In this document: positions 1 to 8,301 of the stretch, in pieces
Numbering within the stretch: position 1 is the first letter of the stretch
Layout of the letters: each line of letters opens with the position of its first letter
Assembly: GCA_025060455.1 (NCBI GenBank)
Contig: JANXBY010000041.1
Coordinates: 1 to 52,578 of the forward strand
Direction of reading: 5' to 3'
DNA from: Armatimonadota bacterium
GTDB lineage: Bacteria > Sysuimicrobiota > Sysuimicrobiia > Sysuimicrobiales > Sysuimicrobiaceae
Length of the DNA: 52,578 nucleotides
The notes under the pieces: generated by a model
What the model was told of the DNA's origin: nothing
Database searches by the model: none
Seen by the model: only the letters and a program-made list of their open reading frames with translations
Program-made: the position numbers and the translations under genes

Positions 1-697
1 AGGCGAGCCCGAGCTCCTGCAGGCGTATCCGGGCGGCTTCGCGGGAGACTGCAAACAGGCGTGCGAGCTTCCTGGCCAGCTCTTCTAACCGTTCTGCCGG
101 CACCGGGTCGGACGGCAGAAGGCCCACCGCGGGCTTGGCCCGGGCCACGGCCTGGACGAACAGGGACCGCGGCATCAGCAACGCCGCCATGCACCGGTTG
201 GCCTGCCGTTCGCGCCAGTCGGTGCCCCCGCCGAACGCCACCTCCCGTTTCAGGCACCGGAAAAGCCGGCCGGCGGGCACACCGTCGAGCACCGTGGAGT
301 CAAGGAGGGAGGTCTGCGAGGGGTCCGGTTCAACCAACGACCTGTGCAGCAGGACGTGGGCGGCCTCGTGGGCCAGGGTGGCGCGCCACCGGCCCAGGGC
401 CCCCGGAGGTGGGTTGGGCTGGTCAAAGGCCGAGCGGGTCAGCGCCGCGTTGAGCTGGATGAAGGGCGGAGCTTCGGGCCGGAACTCCGTGACCCCCAGC
501 ACGTCCGCAGGCAACGGCGCGTACTGGTCCAGGTCGCAGCTTAGGTAAGCCTCCACGAACCGCTCGAGGTCAACCACCGGCCTGTCTGCCGGCGGGAGGC
601 AACCCGCGGCCCGGAGTTCGGCTTCTGCCAGCCGGTCGATCTCGTCCGGGCCGAACCAGACCCGGACAGAGCCGTCGGGTGCCCGGTACCGCCTCAC
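1..697 (-). CDS. ImmA/IrrE-family zinc metallopeptidase, C-terminus cut by window edge
   Basis: Reading the minus strand from a GTG at 697 gives 232 residues open to the left edge, so the C-terminus is missing. A zincin motif HEAAH (about residues 113-117) and a downstream ERQANRCMAALLMP segment, the third zinc-ligand region, match the ImmA/IrrE (COG2856) family. Members of this family cleave or control a partner XRE repressor. The GTG overlaps the stop codon of the upstream XRE gene by four bases (GTGA), so the two are translationally coupled and very probably work as a regulator/protease pair. The start is chosen from this overlap; no separate ribosome site is evident. The target of the peptidase cannot be told from sequence. 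Confidence 0.85.
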   Translation of the reverse strand, partial: MRRYRAPDGSVRVWFGPDEIDRLAEAELRAAGCLPPADRPVVDLERFVEAYLSCDLDQYAPLPADVLGVTEFRPEAPPFIQLNAALTRSAFDQPNPPPGALGRWRATLAHEAAHVLLHRSLVEPDPSQTSLLDSTVLDGVPAGRLFRCLKREVAFGGGTDWRERQANRCMAALLMPRSLFVQAVARAKPAVGLLPSDPVPAERLEELARKLARLFAVSREAARIRLQELGLA

Positions 698-1149
698 CGT
701 TCCTTCTTGCGCCGGCCCAGGTTGGCCGCCTGCCGCTCCAGCTCCGCCAGCTGGGCCTCGTTCAGCTCCTGCTGCGCGATCCGGCGGAACAGCCGCACCG
801 CGGCCGGAGAACGCTTGAGGTACTCTTCGGTGGCGTCGTCCAGCTTCCCCCGCAGGGCCATCAGCTCGTCCAGGTCGAGGTCCAGCTCGCGCGCGATGCG
901 CTCCAACACCTCCTCGGAGGGCACCCGGCGGTCGTTCTCGATGTCGCTGAGGTAGGAAGGGGTGACCCCGACCGCCGCGGCCAGCTTCCGGAGGGTCACC
1001 TGCCTGGCCGACCGGGTGCGTCGGATGTACGACCCGAGGGTGTCGCGTCGGTCCGGCACGTCCGTCAAAAGCCTACGGGGCCGGTGCGGGAACTGCAACG
1101 GGCGCGAGAGTTGGCAGCGTTTGTCGCGAGAATCCGGGTCAGGTGTCAC
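694..1149 (-). CDS. XRE-family HTH transcriptional regulator
   Basis: A protein of up to 151 residues with a Cro/CI-type helix-turn-helix in the middle (LRKLAAAVGVTPSYLSDIEN, then a segment ending IARELDLDLDEL). The C-terminal part is charged and helical and probably mediates dimerisation or interaction with the peptidase encoded next. The GTG at 1149 overlaps the stop of the decayed gene upstream but has no visible Shine-Dalgarno. An internal TTG or GTG about 28-30 codons later (just before the VPDRRD segment) could be the real start, since conserved sequence begins there. It is coupled by GTGA overlap to the ImmA/IrrE gene. It probably represses its own operon; no operator was identified. 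Confidence 0.85.
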   Translation of the reverse strand: MTPDPDSRDKRCQLSRPLQFPHRPRRLLTDVPDRRDTLGSYIRRTRSARQVTLRKLAAAVGVTPSYLSDIENDRRVPSEEVLERIARELDLDLDELMALRGKLDDATEEYLKRSPAAVRLFRRIAQQELNEAQLAELERQAANLGRRKKER

Positions 1150-1863
1150 TTATTGGGAGGCAGGGCCAGCCTGTCCAGGACCCGCCACACCCCGCGGGCG
1201 TGGGCCTCTGCCTCCACGGCGTCCGAGGCCAAACGTCTGCCTGCCACCGCGGCGAGCGCTGGAACCCCCGTCGCTCGGCTCAGCAGCCCCGCCCGCCGTG
1301 CGGCCCGTTCGACGTCGTGTGGCCCCACCCTCGCGGATACTTCCACGACCCAATAGGCCTCCTCGTCACCGTGGCGTCCCTGCACGAGTAGGTCCGCCAG
1401 CAGCAAGTCGTACTTTTCGTCCTCGGTGATCCGACCCGCGCGCACCGCCTCGTCCAGCACCCGCTGGAGTTCGAGGATGTCCGGCAGGCGGAATCGCTTT
1501 GAGAATCTTCTGGAAGTAGGCGTGCGCCCGCTCGCGGTACTGACGCTCCAGGTCACGGCCCACGAGGTCGCCCACCGGGTCCTCTAGGACGCCGACCCGC
1601 CGCTCCCGCTGCTCGTGCGCTGCCACCAGCTCCTGGACCTGCCGCTCGGTGTGCTTCTGCGCCTCCACCAGCTCCGCCAGCCGCTGGTCGGTGCGCCTCT
1701 GTGCCTCCGCCAGAGCCTGGACCTCGGCACAAATCTGCCTCACCAGCTCGGGCAGGCGCAGGATCTACTCGCCCAAGAGGGAGGCGCGCAACACGCTCTT
1801 CCACTCTGGGTGCTGCTCCAGCAGCTCGAGCAGCTCTTTGAGGTCCTGCACGGTAAATGCCAT
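1146..1863 (-). pseudogene. Broken coiled-coil/PD-(D/E)XK-like (DUF3782-type) gene: in-frame TAG and +1 frameshift
   Basis: Starting at ATG 1863 (or ATG 1872), the frame encodes an N-terminus beginning MAFTVQDLKELLELLEQHP and hits TAG at 1765-1767 just after SLLGE. The same frame continues past the stop as ILRLPELVRQICAEV and a long Glu/Gln/Arg coiled coil, reaching YFQKILK near 1500. There the frame must shift by +1 to continue as RFRLPDILELQRV and a C-terminal alpha/beta domain (YWVVEVSARV, the likely nuclease-like core), ending at 1146. The joined parts make a protein of about 238 residues resembling the DUF3782 group that is often multicopy in thermophiles. Two independent lesions favour a genuine pseudogene over one sequencing error. 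Function of the intact family is unclear; a PD-(D/E)XK-type fold is inferred from family resemblance. Confidence 0.75.
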
Positions 1864-1895
1864 GGTCCTCATCTTAGCGCCGCGACCCAACTGCA

Positions 1896-2681
1896 TCACC
1901 GGCGCAGCCCGGTAGGTGCTCCGGACAGCAGCCTCCGCAGGGTGAGGGCGTTCCGGACCGCCCACCCTCCCACGTCGTTGTTGAAGAACGCGTATCCTTC
2001 CCGGCCCGCGGCCAGCTCGCCAAGGATCCACCGGGCGTCGGCCCGCAGGCTGGAGACGGGGTAGCCGCCGGAGTACGGCTCTCCCGGCCCATGCCGCCGG
2101 AGGTACCACCACCCCGCGGCGGGCGCCCGGACAGGCGGCCTGTCCACCCGCCGCGGCCGCATGCCCGGGGGAAGCACCTGGAACGGCCAGTCCGCGCACA
2201 CCACCGCCGCCCCATACTCCTCCAGCAGGCTGTACACCGGCTCGCAGAACCACGAGGGGTCGCGGAACTCGAACGCGTGGCGCACCGACCGGGGAAGGGC
2301 CCGCAGGAACTCCCGCAGCCGTCCCGGGTCGGCGCGGAAACGGGGAGGCAGCTGCCACAGCACGCAGTGCAGTCGGTCCCCCAGCGGCCGGCAGGCGTCA
2401 AACAGCACCCGCACGGGCTGTGAGGGGTCCTGGAGCCGGCGCACGTGGGTGACGTAGCGGCTGCCCTTTATCACGAAGGCGAACTCCCTGGGCGCGCGGC
2501 GCGCCCAGCTCTCGAAGGTCTTTGGGCCCGGCAGGCGGTAGAAGGTGACGTTGAGCTCTACCGCGTCGAAGACCTCCACGTAGCGGTCGAACCACTGGAA
2601 CGGCGCCAGGCCCTCCGGGTACAGGACGCCGGCCCAGTGCGGGTAGTTGTAGCCGGACGTCCCCACCCACGCCCGGGCCAC
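1896..2681 (-). CDS. DUF72 (YecE-like) TIM-barrel protein
   Basis: The 261-residue product carries hallmarks of the DUF72/YecE family: an N-terminal WVGTSGYNYPHW segment, VELNVTFYRLP, FAFVIKGSRYVTH, a central AFEFRDPSWF and a C-terminal YAFFNNDVGGWAVRNAL. The family adopts a TIM barrel and has been suggested to have nuclease-like activity, but no reaction is firmly established. Full family length. GTG start at 2681 is preceded by a GGGAGG ribosome site with five-base spacing. It follows tyrS by 14 bases, so it probably belongs to the same transcript. No membrane or signal segment. Confidence 0.85.
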   Translation of the reverse strand: MARAWVGTSGYNYPHWAGVLYPEGLAPFQWFDRYVEVFDAVELNVTFYRLPGPKTFESWARRAPREFAFVIKGSRYVTHVRRLQDPSQPVRVLFDACRPLGDRLHCVLWQLPPRFRADPGRLREFLRALPRSVRHAFEFRDPSWFCEPVYSLLEEYGAAVVCADWPFQVLPPGMRPRRVDRPPVRAPAAGWWYLRRHGPGEPYSGGYPVSSLRADARWILGELAAGREGYAFFNNDVGGWAVRNALTLRRLLSGAPTGLRR

Positions 2682-2695
2682 GCCTGCCTCCCGGG

Positions 2696-3919
2696 TCAGT
2701 CCACCCGCAGGCGCGCGAACCGCCGCTTGCCCACCCGCACTACCAACCCGGTGCGCACCTCCACCCGCTCCTCCCAGTCCGCCACCCGCCGGCCGTCCAC
2801 GCTCACCCCGCCCTGGGAGATCAGCCGGCGCGCCTCGCTGTTGGACCCCACCAGCCCCGTCGCACGCAGCAGCTGAACAACTCCGAGCCGGCCGTCGGGG
2901 TCCAGGTCCTGCCGGCGGAGCTGCACCTCCGGGATCTCCGAAGGCAGCTCGTCCCGGGCGAAGACCCGGTCAAACTCCTCCTCGGCCGCCTGCGCAGCCT
3001 GCGGGCCATGCCACACCGCCACGATCTCCCGAGCCAGCCGCCGCTTCACGTCCCGCGGGTGCAGCCGGCCAGTCCCCAGTCCTTCCTCGATGGCCCGCAC
3101 CTCCTCCATGGGCACCTCCGTGCAGAGCTCGAAGTAGGTGATCATGAGGGGGTCGGGCAGGGACATGACCTTCCCGTACATCTCGTGCGGCGGCTCGTTG
3201 ATCCCGATGTAGTTGCCCAGGGACTTGCTCATCTTCTCCACGCCGTCCAGCCCCGGTAGCAGCGGCGTGAGCAGCACCACCTGGGGGGGCTGCCCGAACT
3301 CCCGCTGCAGGTCGCGGCCCATCAGGTTGTTGAACTTCTGGTCCGTCCCACCCAGCTCCACGTCCGCCTGTAGGGCCACGGAGTCGTACGCCTGGGCCAG
3401 GGGGTACAGGAGCTCGTGCAGGCCGATGGGGCTGCGCTCCTTCCACCGCAGGGCGAAGTCGTCCCGCTCCAGGATCCGGGCCACCGTGGTCTTGCTGCAC
3501 AGCCGTACCACGTCCGCGAAGTTCAACGCGCCCAGCCACTGGCTGTTGAAGACCACGCGGGTGCGCTCGGGGTCCAGGATCCGGCTGTACTGCTCCCGGT
3601 ACGTGGCCGCGTTGCGCTGGACCTCCTCCGGGGTGAGCATGGGCCGCGTCTGCTTCTTGCCCGTCGGGTCTCCGATGAGGGCGGTGAAGTCTCCGATGAC
3701 CAGGATGGCCTCGTGCCCCAGGTCCTGGAACTGCCGGAGCTTTCGCAGCACCACCGCGAACCCGATGTGGATGTCGGGGGCGGTGGGGTCCAGCCCCAGC
3801 TTCACCCGCAGGGGACGTCCCTCGCACAGCTTTCCCAGCAGCTCTTCTTCCGTGACGATCTCCGCGGCGCCGCGCCGCAGCAGCTCCAGCTGTCGCTCCG
3901 GTGGAAGGAAGGCCGTCAT
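2696..3919 (-). CDS. tyrS: Tyrosyl-tRNA synthetase
   Basis: This 407-residue class I synthetase attaches tyrosine to tRNA-Tyr in the cytoplasm. It has the nucleotide-binding HIGH region at about residue 52, the tyrosine pocket (LLYPLAQAYDS, ELGGTDQKFN), a perfect KMSKS near residue 231, and a C-terminal S4 RNA-binding domain (ATGLVGSNSEARRLISQGG). Length and organisation fit the bacterial TyrZ-like form. The HIGH tetrapeptide reads HIGF, so the final His is Phe. It sits 18 bases downstream of the enolase-superfamily gene. No T-box leader is possible there, unlike pheS in this window, so it is probably transcribed from further upstream. The ribosome site is weak. Confidence 0.97.
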   Translation of the reverse strand: MTAFLPPERQLELLRRGAAEIVTEEELLGKLCEGRPLRVKLGLDPTAPDIHIGFAVVLRKLRQFQDLGHEAILVIGDFTALIGDPTGKKQTRPMLTPEEVQRNAATYREQYSRILDPERTRVVFNSQWLGALNFADVVRLCSKTTVARILERDDFALRWKERSPIGLHELLYPLAQAYDSVALQADVELGGTDQKFNNLMGRDLQREFGQPPQVVLLTPLLPGLDGVEKMSKSLGNYIGINEPPHEMYGKVMSLPDPLMITYFELCTEVPMEEVRAIEEGLGTGRLHPRDVKRRLAREIVAVWHGPQAAQAAEEEFDRVFARDELPSEIPEVQLRRQDLDPDGRLGVVQLLRATGLVGSNSEARRLISQGGVSVDGRRVADWEERVEVRTGLVVRVGKRRFARLRVD

Positions 3920-3937
3920 GTCCGCACCGTCCGCACG

Positions 3938-5038
3938 TCAGCTGACCGAGAACAGCAACTCTAACGCCGACCGGTCCACCTCCACCCCCAGACCCGGGCC
4001 CTGGGGCAGCGTCCCGTGGCCGGCCTCGCTCCGGGGCGCCCCGCCCGCTACATGCTCCAGGTTCCAGTCGTTCATGAACGACGCGGCCAGCAGGTGCGGG
4101 GCGGGCGTGCTGGCCGCCAGCTGTGCGGTGGCCGCGGTCGCTAGGTCCCCTCCCCACGTGTCCTCCACCACCAGCCTCAGCCCCAGGGACACCGCCAGGT
4201 CCCGCAACAGCCGCGCGGCGGTGAGTCCGCCCACCCGGCTGACCTTCAGGTTGATCGCGGACGCCCCTCCCTCCTGGGCTGCCCGCAGCAGGCTGGCGGC
4301 ATCGGTGACCACCTCGTCGTACACCATGGGCAGGCGCGTGTGCGCCCGAACTCGCAGACACTCCTCCAGGGTCGCGCACGGCTGCTCCAGCAGCACCTGG
4401 GGGAAGCGCTCCAGCAGGTGCGCGGCCACCGCCGCCTGGTGCACCGTGTAGCCGCCGTTGGCGTCCGCCAGAAGCCAGCTGTCTGGCGCGGCCTCGGCCA
4501 CCGCGGCCACGCGGCCTGCGTCCTCAAAGGGGTCGCCGCCCAGCTTGAGCTGGAGGATCCGCACACCTTCCGCCCGGTGTCGGTCCGCGAACCGCGCCAT
4601 GGCCTGTGGCACGTCCAACGGGACGGCCACGTAGAGGGGGAACCGGGCCTGGTGCACCCCGCCCAGCAGCGTAGCCACCGGCAGCCCTGTGGCTTTGCCC
4701 AGCAGGTCCCAGCACGCCACGTCCACGGGGCTTTTCGCGTAGCCGTGCCCCGCGAGCGCCGCGTCCATACGGGCGTGCACCTCCGCCAGGTTCCGGGGGT
4801 CGCAGCCCACCACAGCCGCCGCCACCTGCCGCAGGGCCGCCCGTGCCCCCTCCGCGAACGCCGGCAGGTACGTGGTCCCCAGGGGGCAGGTCTCGCCCCA
4901 CCCGTCCAGGCCTTCGTCGGTCACCAACCGCACCACGGTGCTCGGCAGCCTGTCCACCACGCGTCCTCCGGACATCACGTACCGGCCGTGGGCGTAGGTG
5001 AGCTGGTAGCCGTACACCTCCACCGCCCGGACCCGCAA
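3938..5038 (-). CDS. Enolase-superfamily enzyme (mandelate racemase/muconate lactonizing group)
   Basis: The 366-residue protein has an N-terminal capping domain and a TIM barrel with the family's residues: the Lys of LQLKLGGDP, metal ligands Asp in LLADANGGY, Glu in VLLEQPCA, Asp/Glu in MVYDEVVTD, and the opposite-face Lys in SAINLKVSRVGG. The RILQLKLGGDP form resembles the cis-3-hydroxyproline dehydratase/proline-betaine epimerase subgroup, but substrate assignment from sequence is unsafe. TTG start at 5038 is chosen because GGGAGG lies seven bases upstream and conserved sequence begins there; upstream codons in the same frame overlap the FAH gene and look non-coding. It lies between the FAH hydrolase and tyrS. 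Confidence 0.85.
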   Translation of the reverse strand: MRVRAVEVYGYQLTYAHGRYVMSGGRVVDRLPSTVVRLVTDEGLDGWGETCPLGTTYLPAFAEGARAALRQVAAAVVGCDPRNLAEVHARMDAALAGHGYAKSPVDVACWDLLGKATGLPVATLLGGVHQARFPLYVAVPLDVPQAMARFADRHRAEGVRILQLKLGGDPFEDAGRVAAVAEAAPDSWLLADANGGYTVHQAAVAAHLLERFPQVLLEQPCATLEECLRVRAHTRLPMVYDEVVTDAASLLRAAQEGGASAINLKVSRVGGLTAARLLRDLAVSLGLRLVVEDTWGGDLATAATAQLAASTPAPHLLAASFMNDWNLEHVAGGAPRSEAGHGTLPQGPGLGVEVDRSALELLFSVS

Positions 5039-5060
5039 GGGCTTCCTCCCAGGCTGAACG

Positions 5061-5930
5061 CTATCCCGGGTAGGCCACCACGGGGTTGCGCAGCACGCCG
5101 ATGCCCTCGACCTCCGCCTCCACCACGTCCCCGGGCTGCAGCGGCCCAACGCCCGCGGGCGTGCCGGTGGCGATCACGTCGCCCGGCTCCAGGGACATGT
5201 ACCGGCTCACGTACTCGATGATGCGCGGCACGGACAGGATCATCTCCGCGGTGGACGCGTCCTGCCGCACCTGCCCGTTCACCCGGAGGGTGACCCGGAC
5301 CCGGTCGGGGTCCGGCAGGGATCTGGGAGTGACCACCACCGGCCCCATGGGGCAGAAGGTGTCGAAGCTCTTGGCCCGGTCGAACGGCCGGCGGCGTTGG
5401 ATGTCCTCCCGCTGCAGGTCGCGGGCGGTGACGTCGTTGAGGACCGTGTAGCCGCCCACCAGGTCCAGGGCGTGCTCCGCGGGCACCCTCACGCCGCGGC
5501 GGGCAATCACCACCGCGAGCTCCACCTCGTGGTGCACCTCACGCGTCTCCGGGGGGATCACGATGGCCTCCCCGGGCCCCACGATGGAGCTGGGGGGCTT
5601 GAAGAAGATGGGCGGGTCCTCAGTGGCCTCGTTTCCCAGCTCGCGGGCGTGCTCCACGTAGTTGCGGCCCAGGGCCACGATCTTGGGCGGGTATGGGATG
5701 GGGGCCAGCAGCGTGACCTCGGAAAGCGGCCGCACCTGGGAGCCCAGGTCCACGCCGTCCGGCACCTGCTGTGATTCCAGACGGCCCACCAGCTCCTCCA
5801 TGCGCTCCACCACGTCGGGCCGGGTGAGCAGCTGGGGGATGCTGCGGATCCCGTCCAGCAGCACCACGTGGCCGGACAGCACGATGGCCACCGCTTCCTG
5901 GTCTTTGTGACGGACCCTCGCCAGACGCAT
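5061..5930 (-). CDS. Fumarylacetoacetate hydrolase (FAH) family protein
   Basis: The 289-residue protein has the short N-terminal domain and the catalytic C-terminal FAH fold of bacterial 2-oxo-acid hydrolases, decarboxylases and hydratases. Visible landmarks are KIVALGRNYVEHARELG, PIFFKPPSS, the metal-ligand segment HHEVELAVVI, GYTVLNDVTARDLQ and GDVIATGTPAGVGPLQPGD. The metal ion and the exact substrate (for example acylpyruvate or 2-keto-4-pentenoate type) cannot be distinguished. ATG at 5930 has GGAGG six bases upstream. It sits 22 bases upstream of the enolase-superfamily gene, which suggests consecutive steps of one catabolic route, perhaps dehydration of a sugar acid or hydroxyproline derivative followed by processing of the keto product. 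That link is inference. Confidence 0.92.
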   Translation of the reverse strand: MRLARVRHKDQEAVAIVLSGHVVLLDGIRSIPQLLTRPDVVERMEELVGRLESQQVPDGVDLGSQVRPLSEVTLLAPIPYPPKIVALGRNYVEHARELGNEATEDPPIFFKPPSSIVGPGEAIVIPPETREVHHEVELAVVIARRGVRVPAEHALDLVGGYTVLNDVTARDLQREDIQRRRPFDRAKSFDTFCPMGPVVVTPRSLPDPDRVRVTLRVNGQVRQDASTAEMILSVPRIIEYVSRYMSLEPGDVIATGTPAGVGPLQPGDVVEAEVEGIGVLRNPVVAYPG

Positions 5931-5942
5931 GCGTCGCCTCCT

Positions 5943-8273
5943 TCACTCGGTGAACTCCACCACCGTGGCCCCGTCGCCTCCCTCTCCCGGATTGGCCAAG
6001 GAGAACCGCACGCCCGGGTACGTGCGCAACACCTCGTGCACCGCCCTCCGCAGCGCGCCGGTCCCCCTCCCGTGCACCACCAGCACCCGGTGCGCGCCGG
6101 CCAACACTGCGTCGTCCAGGTACTTCTCCAGCCTGGCCACCGCCTCGTCCGCTGGAAGCCCCCGTAGGTCCAGCTTGGCCGCAAGGCGCGGAGGCTCCGG
6201 CCACCTCCGGCGATCCGGCGCGGCAGCGGTGGATGCCGCCGCCGGCGCCCGCAGCTCGGACCGGGGAACCCGCACCTTCGCGGACCCCACCTGTACTTCC
6301 GCCAGCTCTCCCGAAACCCCTACCACCAAGCCCTCGGCCCCCAGGGAAGCCACCCGGACGGCCTGTCCCACCTCCACCCGCTCCAGCGGAGGGCCGGGGG
6401 GCTGCCGGGCCTGCTGTAGGGACTCCACCAGGGCCTGCAACCTGCGGCGCGCCTGCTCGGCAGCCCGCTCCCGCCGTTCGGTGCGCAGGGCTTCCAGCAC
6501 CGTCTCCACCTCTCGGCGGGCCCGGTCCACCACCTGCCGTGCCTCCTCCCGGGCGCGGTCCAGCAGCTGCCGGCGGGTTTCCTCGAGGCGGCGCAGCCGC
6601 TCCTCGTAGCCCGCCCGCAGGACCTCCAGCTCCGCGCGCATCCGCTCGGCCTCCTGCCGGTCCAGCTCCGCGGCCCGACGGTCGCGCTCCACCCCCTCCA
6701 GCAGGGCGTCCGCCTCCTGGAGGTCGCGGCGCAGGTAGGATCGTGCACGCGCCACCACCGCCTCCTCCAGTCCCAGGCGGGAGGCGATGACCAGGGCGTT
6801 GCTGCGGCCCGGCGTGCCGATGCGCAAGCGGTACGTGGGCTGAAGGGTTTCTGCGTCGAACTCCACCGACGCGTTCTCCACCCCGTCCAGCTGGTAGGCG
6901 AGGGTCTTCAGCTCGCCGTAGTGGGTGGTGACCACGGTGCACGCCCCGCGTTCGTGCAGGGTCTCCACCACCGCGCGCGCCAGGGCGCAGCCCTCCGCGG
7001 GGTCGGTCCCCGCTCCCACCTCGTCCAGCAACACCAGGCACCCCGGCCCCGCCCGCCGGACCACCTCCACCACCGTGCGCATGTGGGAGGAGAAGGTGGA
7101 CAGGTTCTGCTGGATGCTCTGCTCGTCCCCGATGTCCGCGAACACCGCGGAAAAGCAGCCCGCGCGGCTGCCGTCCCTGGCGGGGATGGCCAGGCCCGCC
7201 TGCGCCATGAGGGTCAACAGCCCCACGGTCTTCAACGTGACCGTCTTGCCGCCGGTGTTGGGACCCGTGATGACCAGGGTGCGGAAGTCCTCGCCCAGCC
7301 GCACGTCCACGGGGACCACGGGGCTTCTGTGGCGCCCGGATCGCTCCACCAGGATGGGGTGGCGGGCCGCGCGGAGGTCCAGCAGCGGACGGGGCACGAG
7401 CACCGGGCGGACCGCGTCCAGCTCTTCGGCCAGGGCGGCCTTGGCCAGGGCGAAGTCCAGGCGCGCCAGGAGGCTGGCCAGCCGCTCCCAGTCGGCCTTG
7501 CGGGAAGCCACCTCCGACGACAGCTCGGCCAGCACCCGCTCCACTTCCCGCGCTTCCTCCCCCTGCAGCTGGCGCAGCCGGTTCCCGAGCTGCAGGGCCA
7601 CGAGCGGCTCCATGAACAGGGTGGCGCCGGTAGCGGACTGGTCGTGCACCACGCCCGGGAACTGGGCCGCGTAGGCCTGCTTGACGGGCACCACGTAGCG
7701 GTCGCCCCGCACGGTGACGATGGGATCCTGCAGCATGCGGCTCCAGCGGGGAGACCGCACGATCTCCTCCAGCTGCGCTCGCAGCCGCTCCTGAGTGGCC
7801 CGGATCTCCCGCCGGACTTTTGCCAGGTGGGCGCTGGCCCCGTCCAGAACCTGGCCTTCTTCGCTCAGGGAACGCTCGAACCGGGCCTCCAGGAGCTCGA
7901 AGGTGGGCAGGTCGCGCGCCAGAGCCGCCAGCACGGGGAGCCGGTCTGCCCGGGAGGTCACCGCGGCTTTGGCCAGCCGTCCCGCGCGGGCGGCGCGCCA
8001 CAGCTCCACGAGCTGGCGACCGTCCAGGATGCCTCCCAGGCAGGCGCGCTGGACCGAAGGCCGGAAGTCCACCACCCCCCGCAGCCCGACCCCACCCTCG
8101 CGCAGCAGCAGCCTCGCCTCCGCGGTCTCCTGCTGAAGCTCCTCGACCCGGCCGAAGTCCACCTCGGGGACCAAGCCCTGCGCCAGCTCCTCGCCCAGGA
8201 GCGTGGCGCACAGCTGCTGCAGCCGGGTGCGGACCCAGTCGAACTCCAGGACCCGGAGGGTACGGTCGTCCAC
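5943..8273 (-). CDS. mutS2: MutS2 endonuclease/ribosome-rescue ATPase
   Basis: The 776-residue product contains the MutS core and ATPase domains (Walker A GPNTGGKT at about 337-344, Walker B CLVLLDEVGAGTDP), a long coiled coil (about 510-620), a KOW-like beta segment and a C-terminal Smr domain (LDLRGLPADEA, then VLVVHGRGTGALR). It lacks the mismatch-recognition domain of MutS1. The family suppresses recombination intermediates and, in Bacillus, splits collided ribosomes (also called RqcU). GTG start at 8273. A TATAGT hexamer at 8280-8285 lies just upstream of the start, so a near-leaderless promoter is possible, although it lacks a good -35. The FAH gene follows 12 bases downstream. Confidence 0.96.
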   Translation of the reverse strand: MDDRTLRVLEFDWVRTRLQQLCATLLGEELAQGLVPEVDFGRVEELQQETAEARLLLREGGVGLRGVVDFRPSVQRACLGGILDGRQLVELWRAARAGRLAKAAVTSRADRLPVLAALARDLPTFELLEARFERSLSEEGQVLDGASAHLAKVRREIRATQERLRAQLEEIVRSPRWSRMLQDPIVTVRGDRYVVPVKQAYAAQFPGVVHDQSATGATLFMEPLVALQLGNRLRQLQGEEAREVERVLAELSSEVASRKADWERLASLLARLDFALAKAALAEELDAVRPVLVPRPLLDLRAARHPILVERSGRHRSPVVPVDVRLGEDFRTLVITGPNTGGKTVTLKTVGLLTLMAQAGLAIPARDGSRAGCFSAVFADIGDEQSIQQNLSTFSSHMRTVVEVVRRAGPGCLVLLDEVGAGTDPAEGCALARAVVETLHERGACTVVTTHYGELKTLAYQLDGVENASVEFDAETLQPTYRLRIGTPGRSNALVIASRLGLEEAVVARARSYLRRDLQEADALLEGVERDRRAAELDRQEAERMRAELEVLRAGYEERLRRLEETRRQLLDRAREEARQVVDRARREVETVLEALRTERRERAAEQARRRLQALVESLQQARQPPGPPLERVEVGQAVRVASLGAEGLVVGVSGELAEVQVGSAKVRVPRSELRAPAAASTAAAPDRRRWPEPPRLAAKLDLRGLPADEAVARLEKYLDDAVLAGAHRVLVVHGRGTGALRRAVHEVLRTYPGVRFSLANPGEGGDGATVVEFTE

Positions 8274-8301
8274 GCCTCAACTATACCGGACCACCAGCAG
8301 C

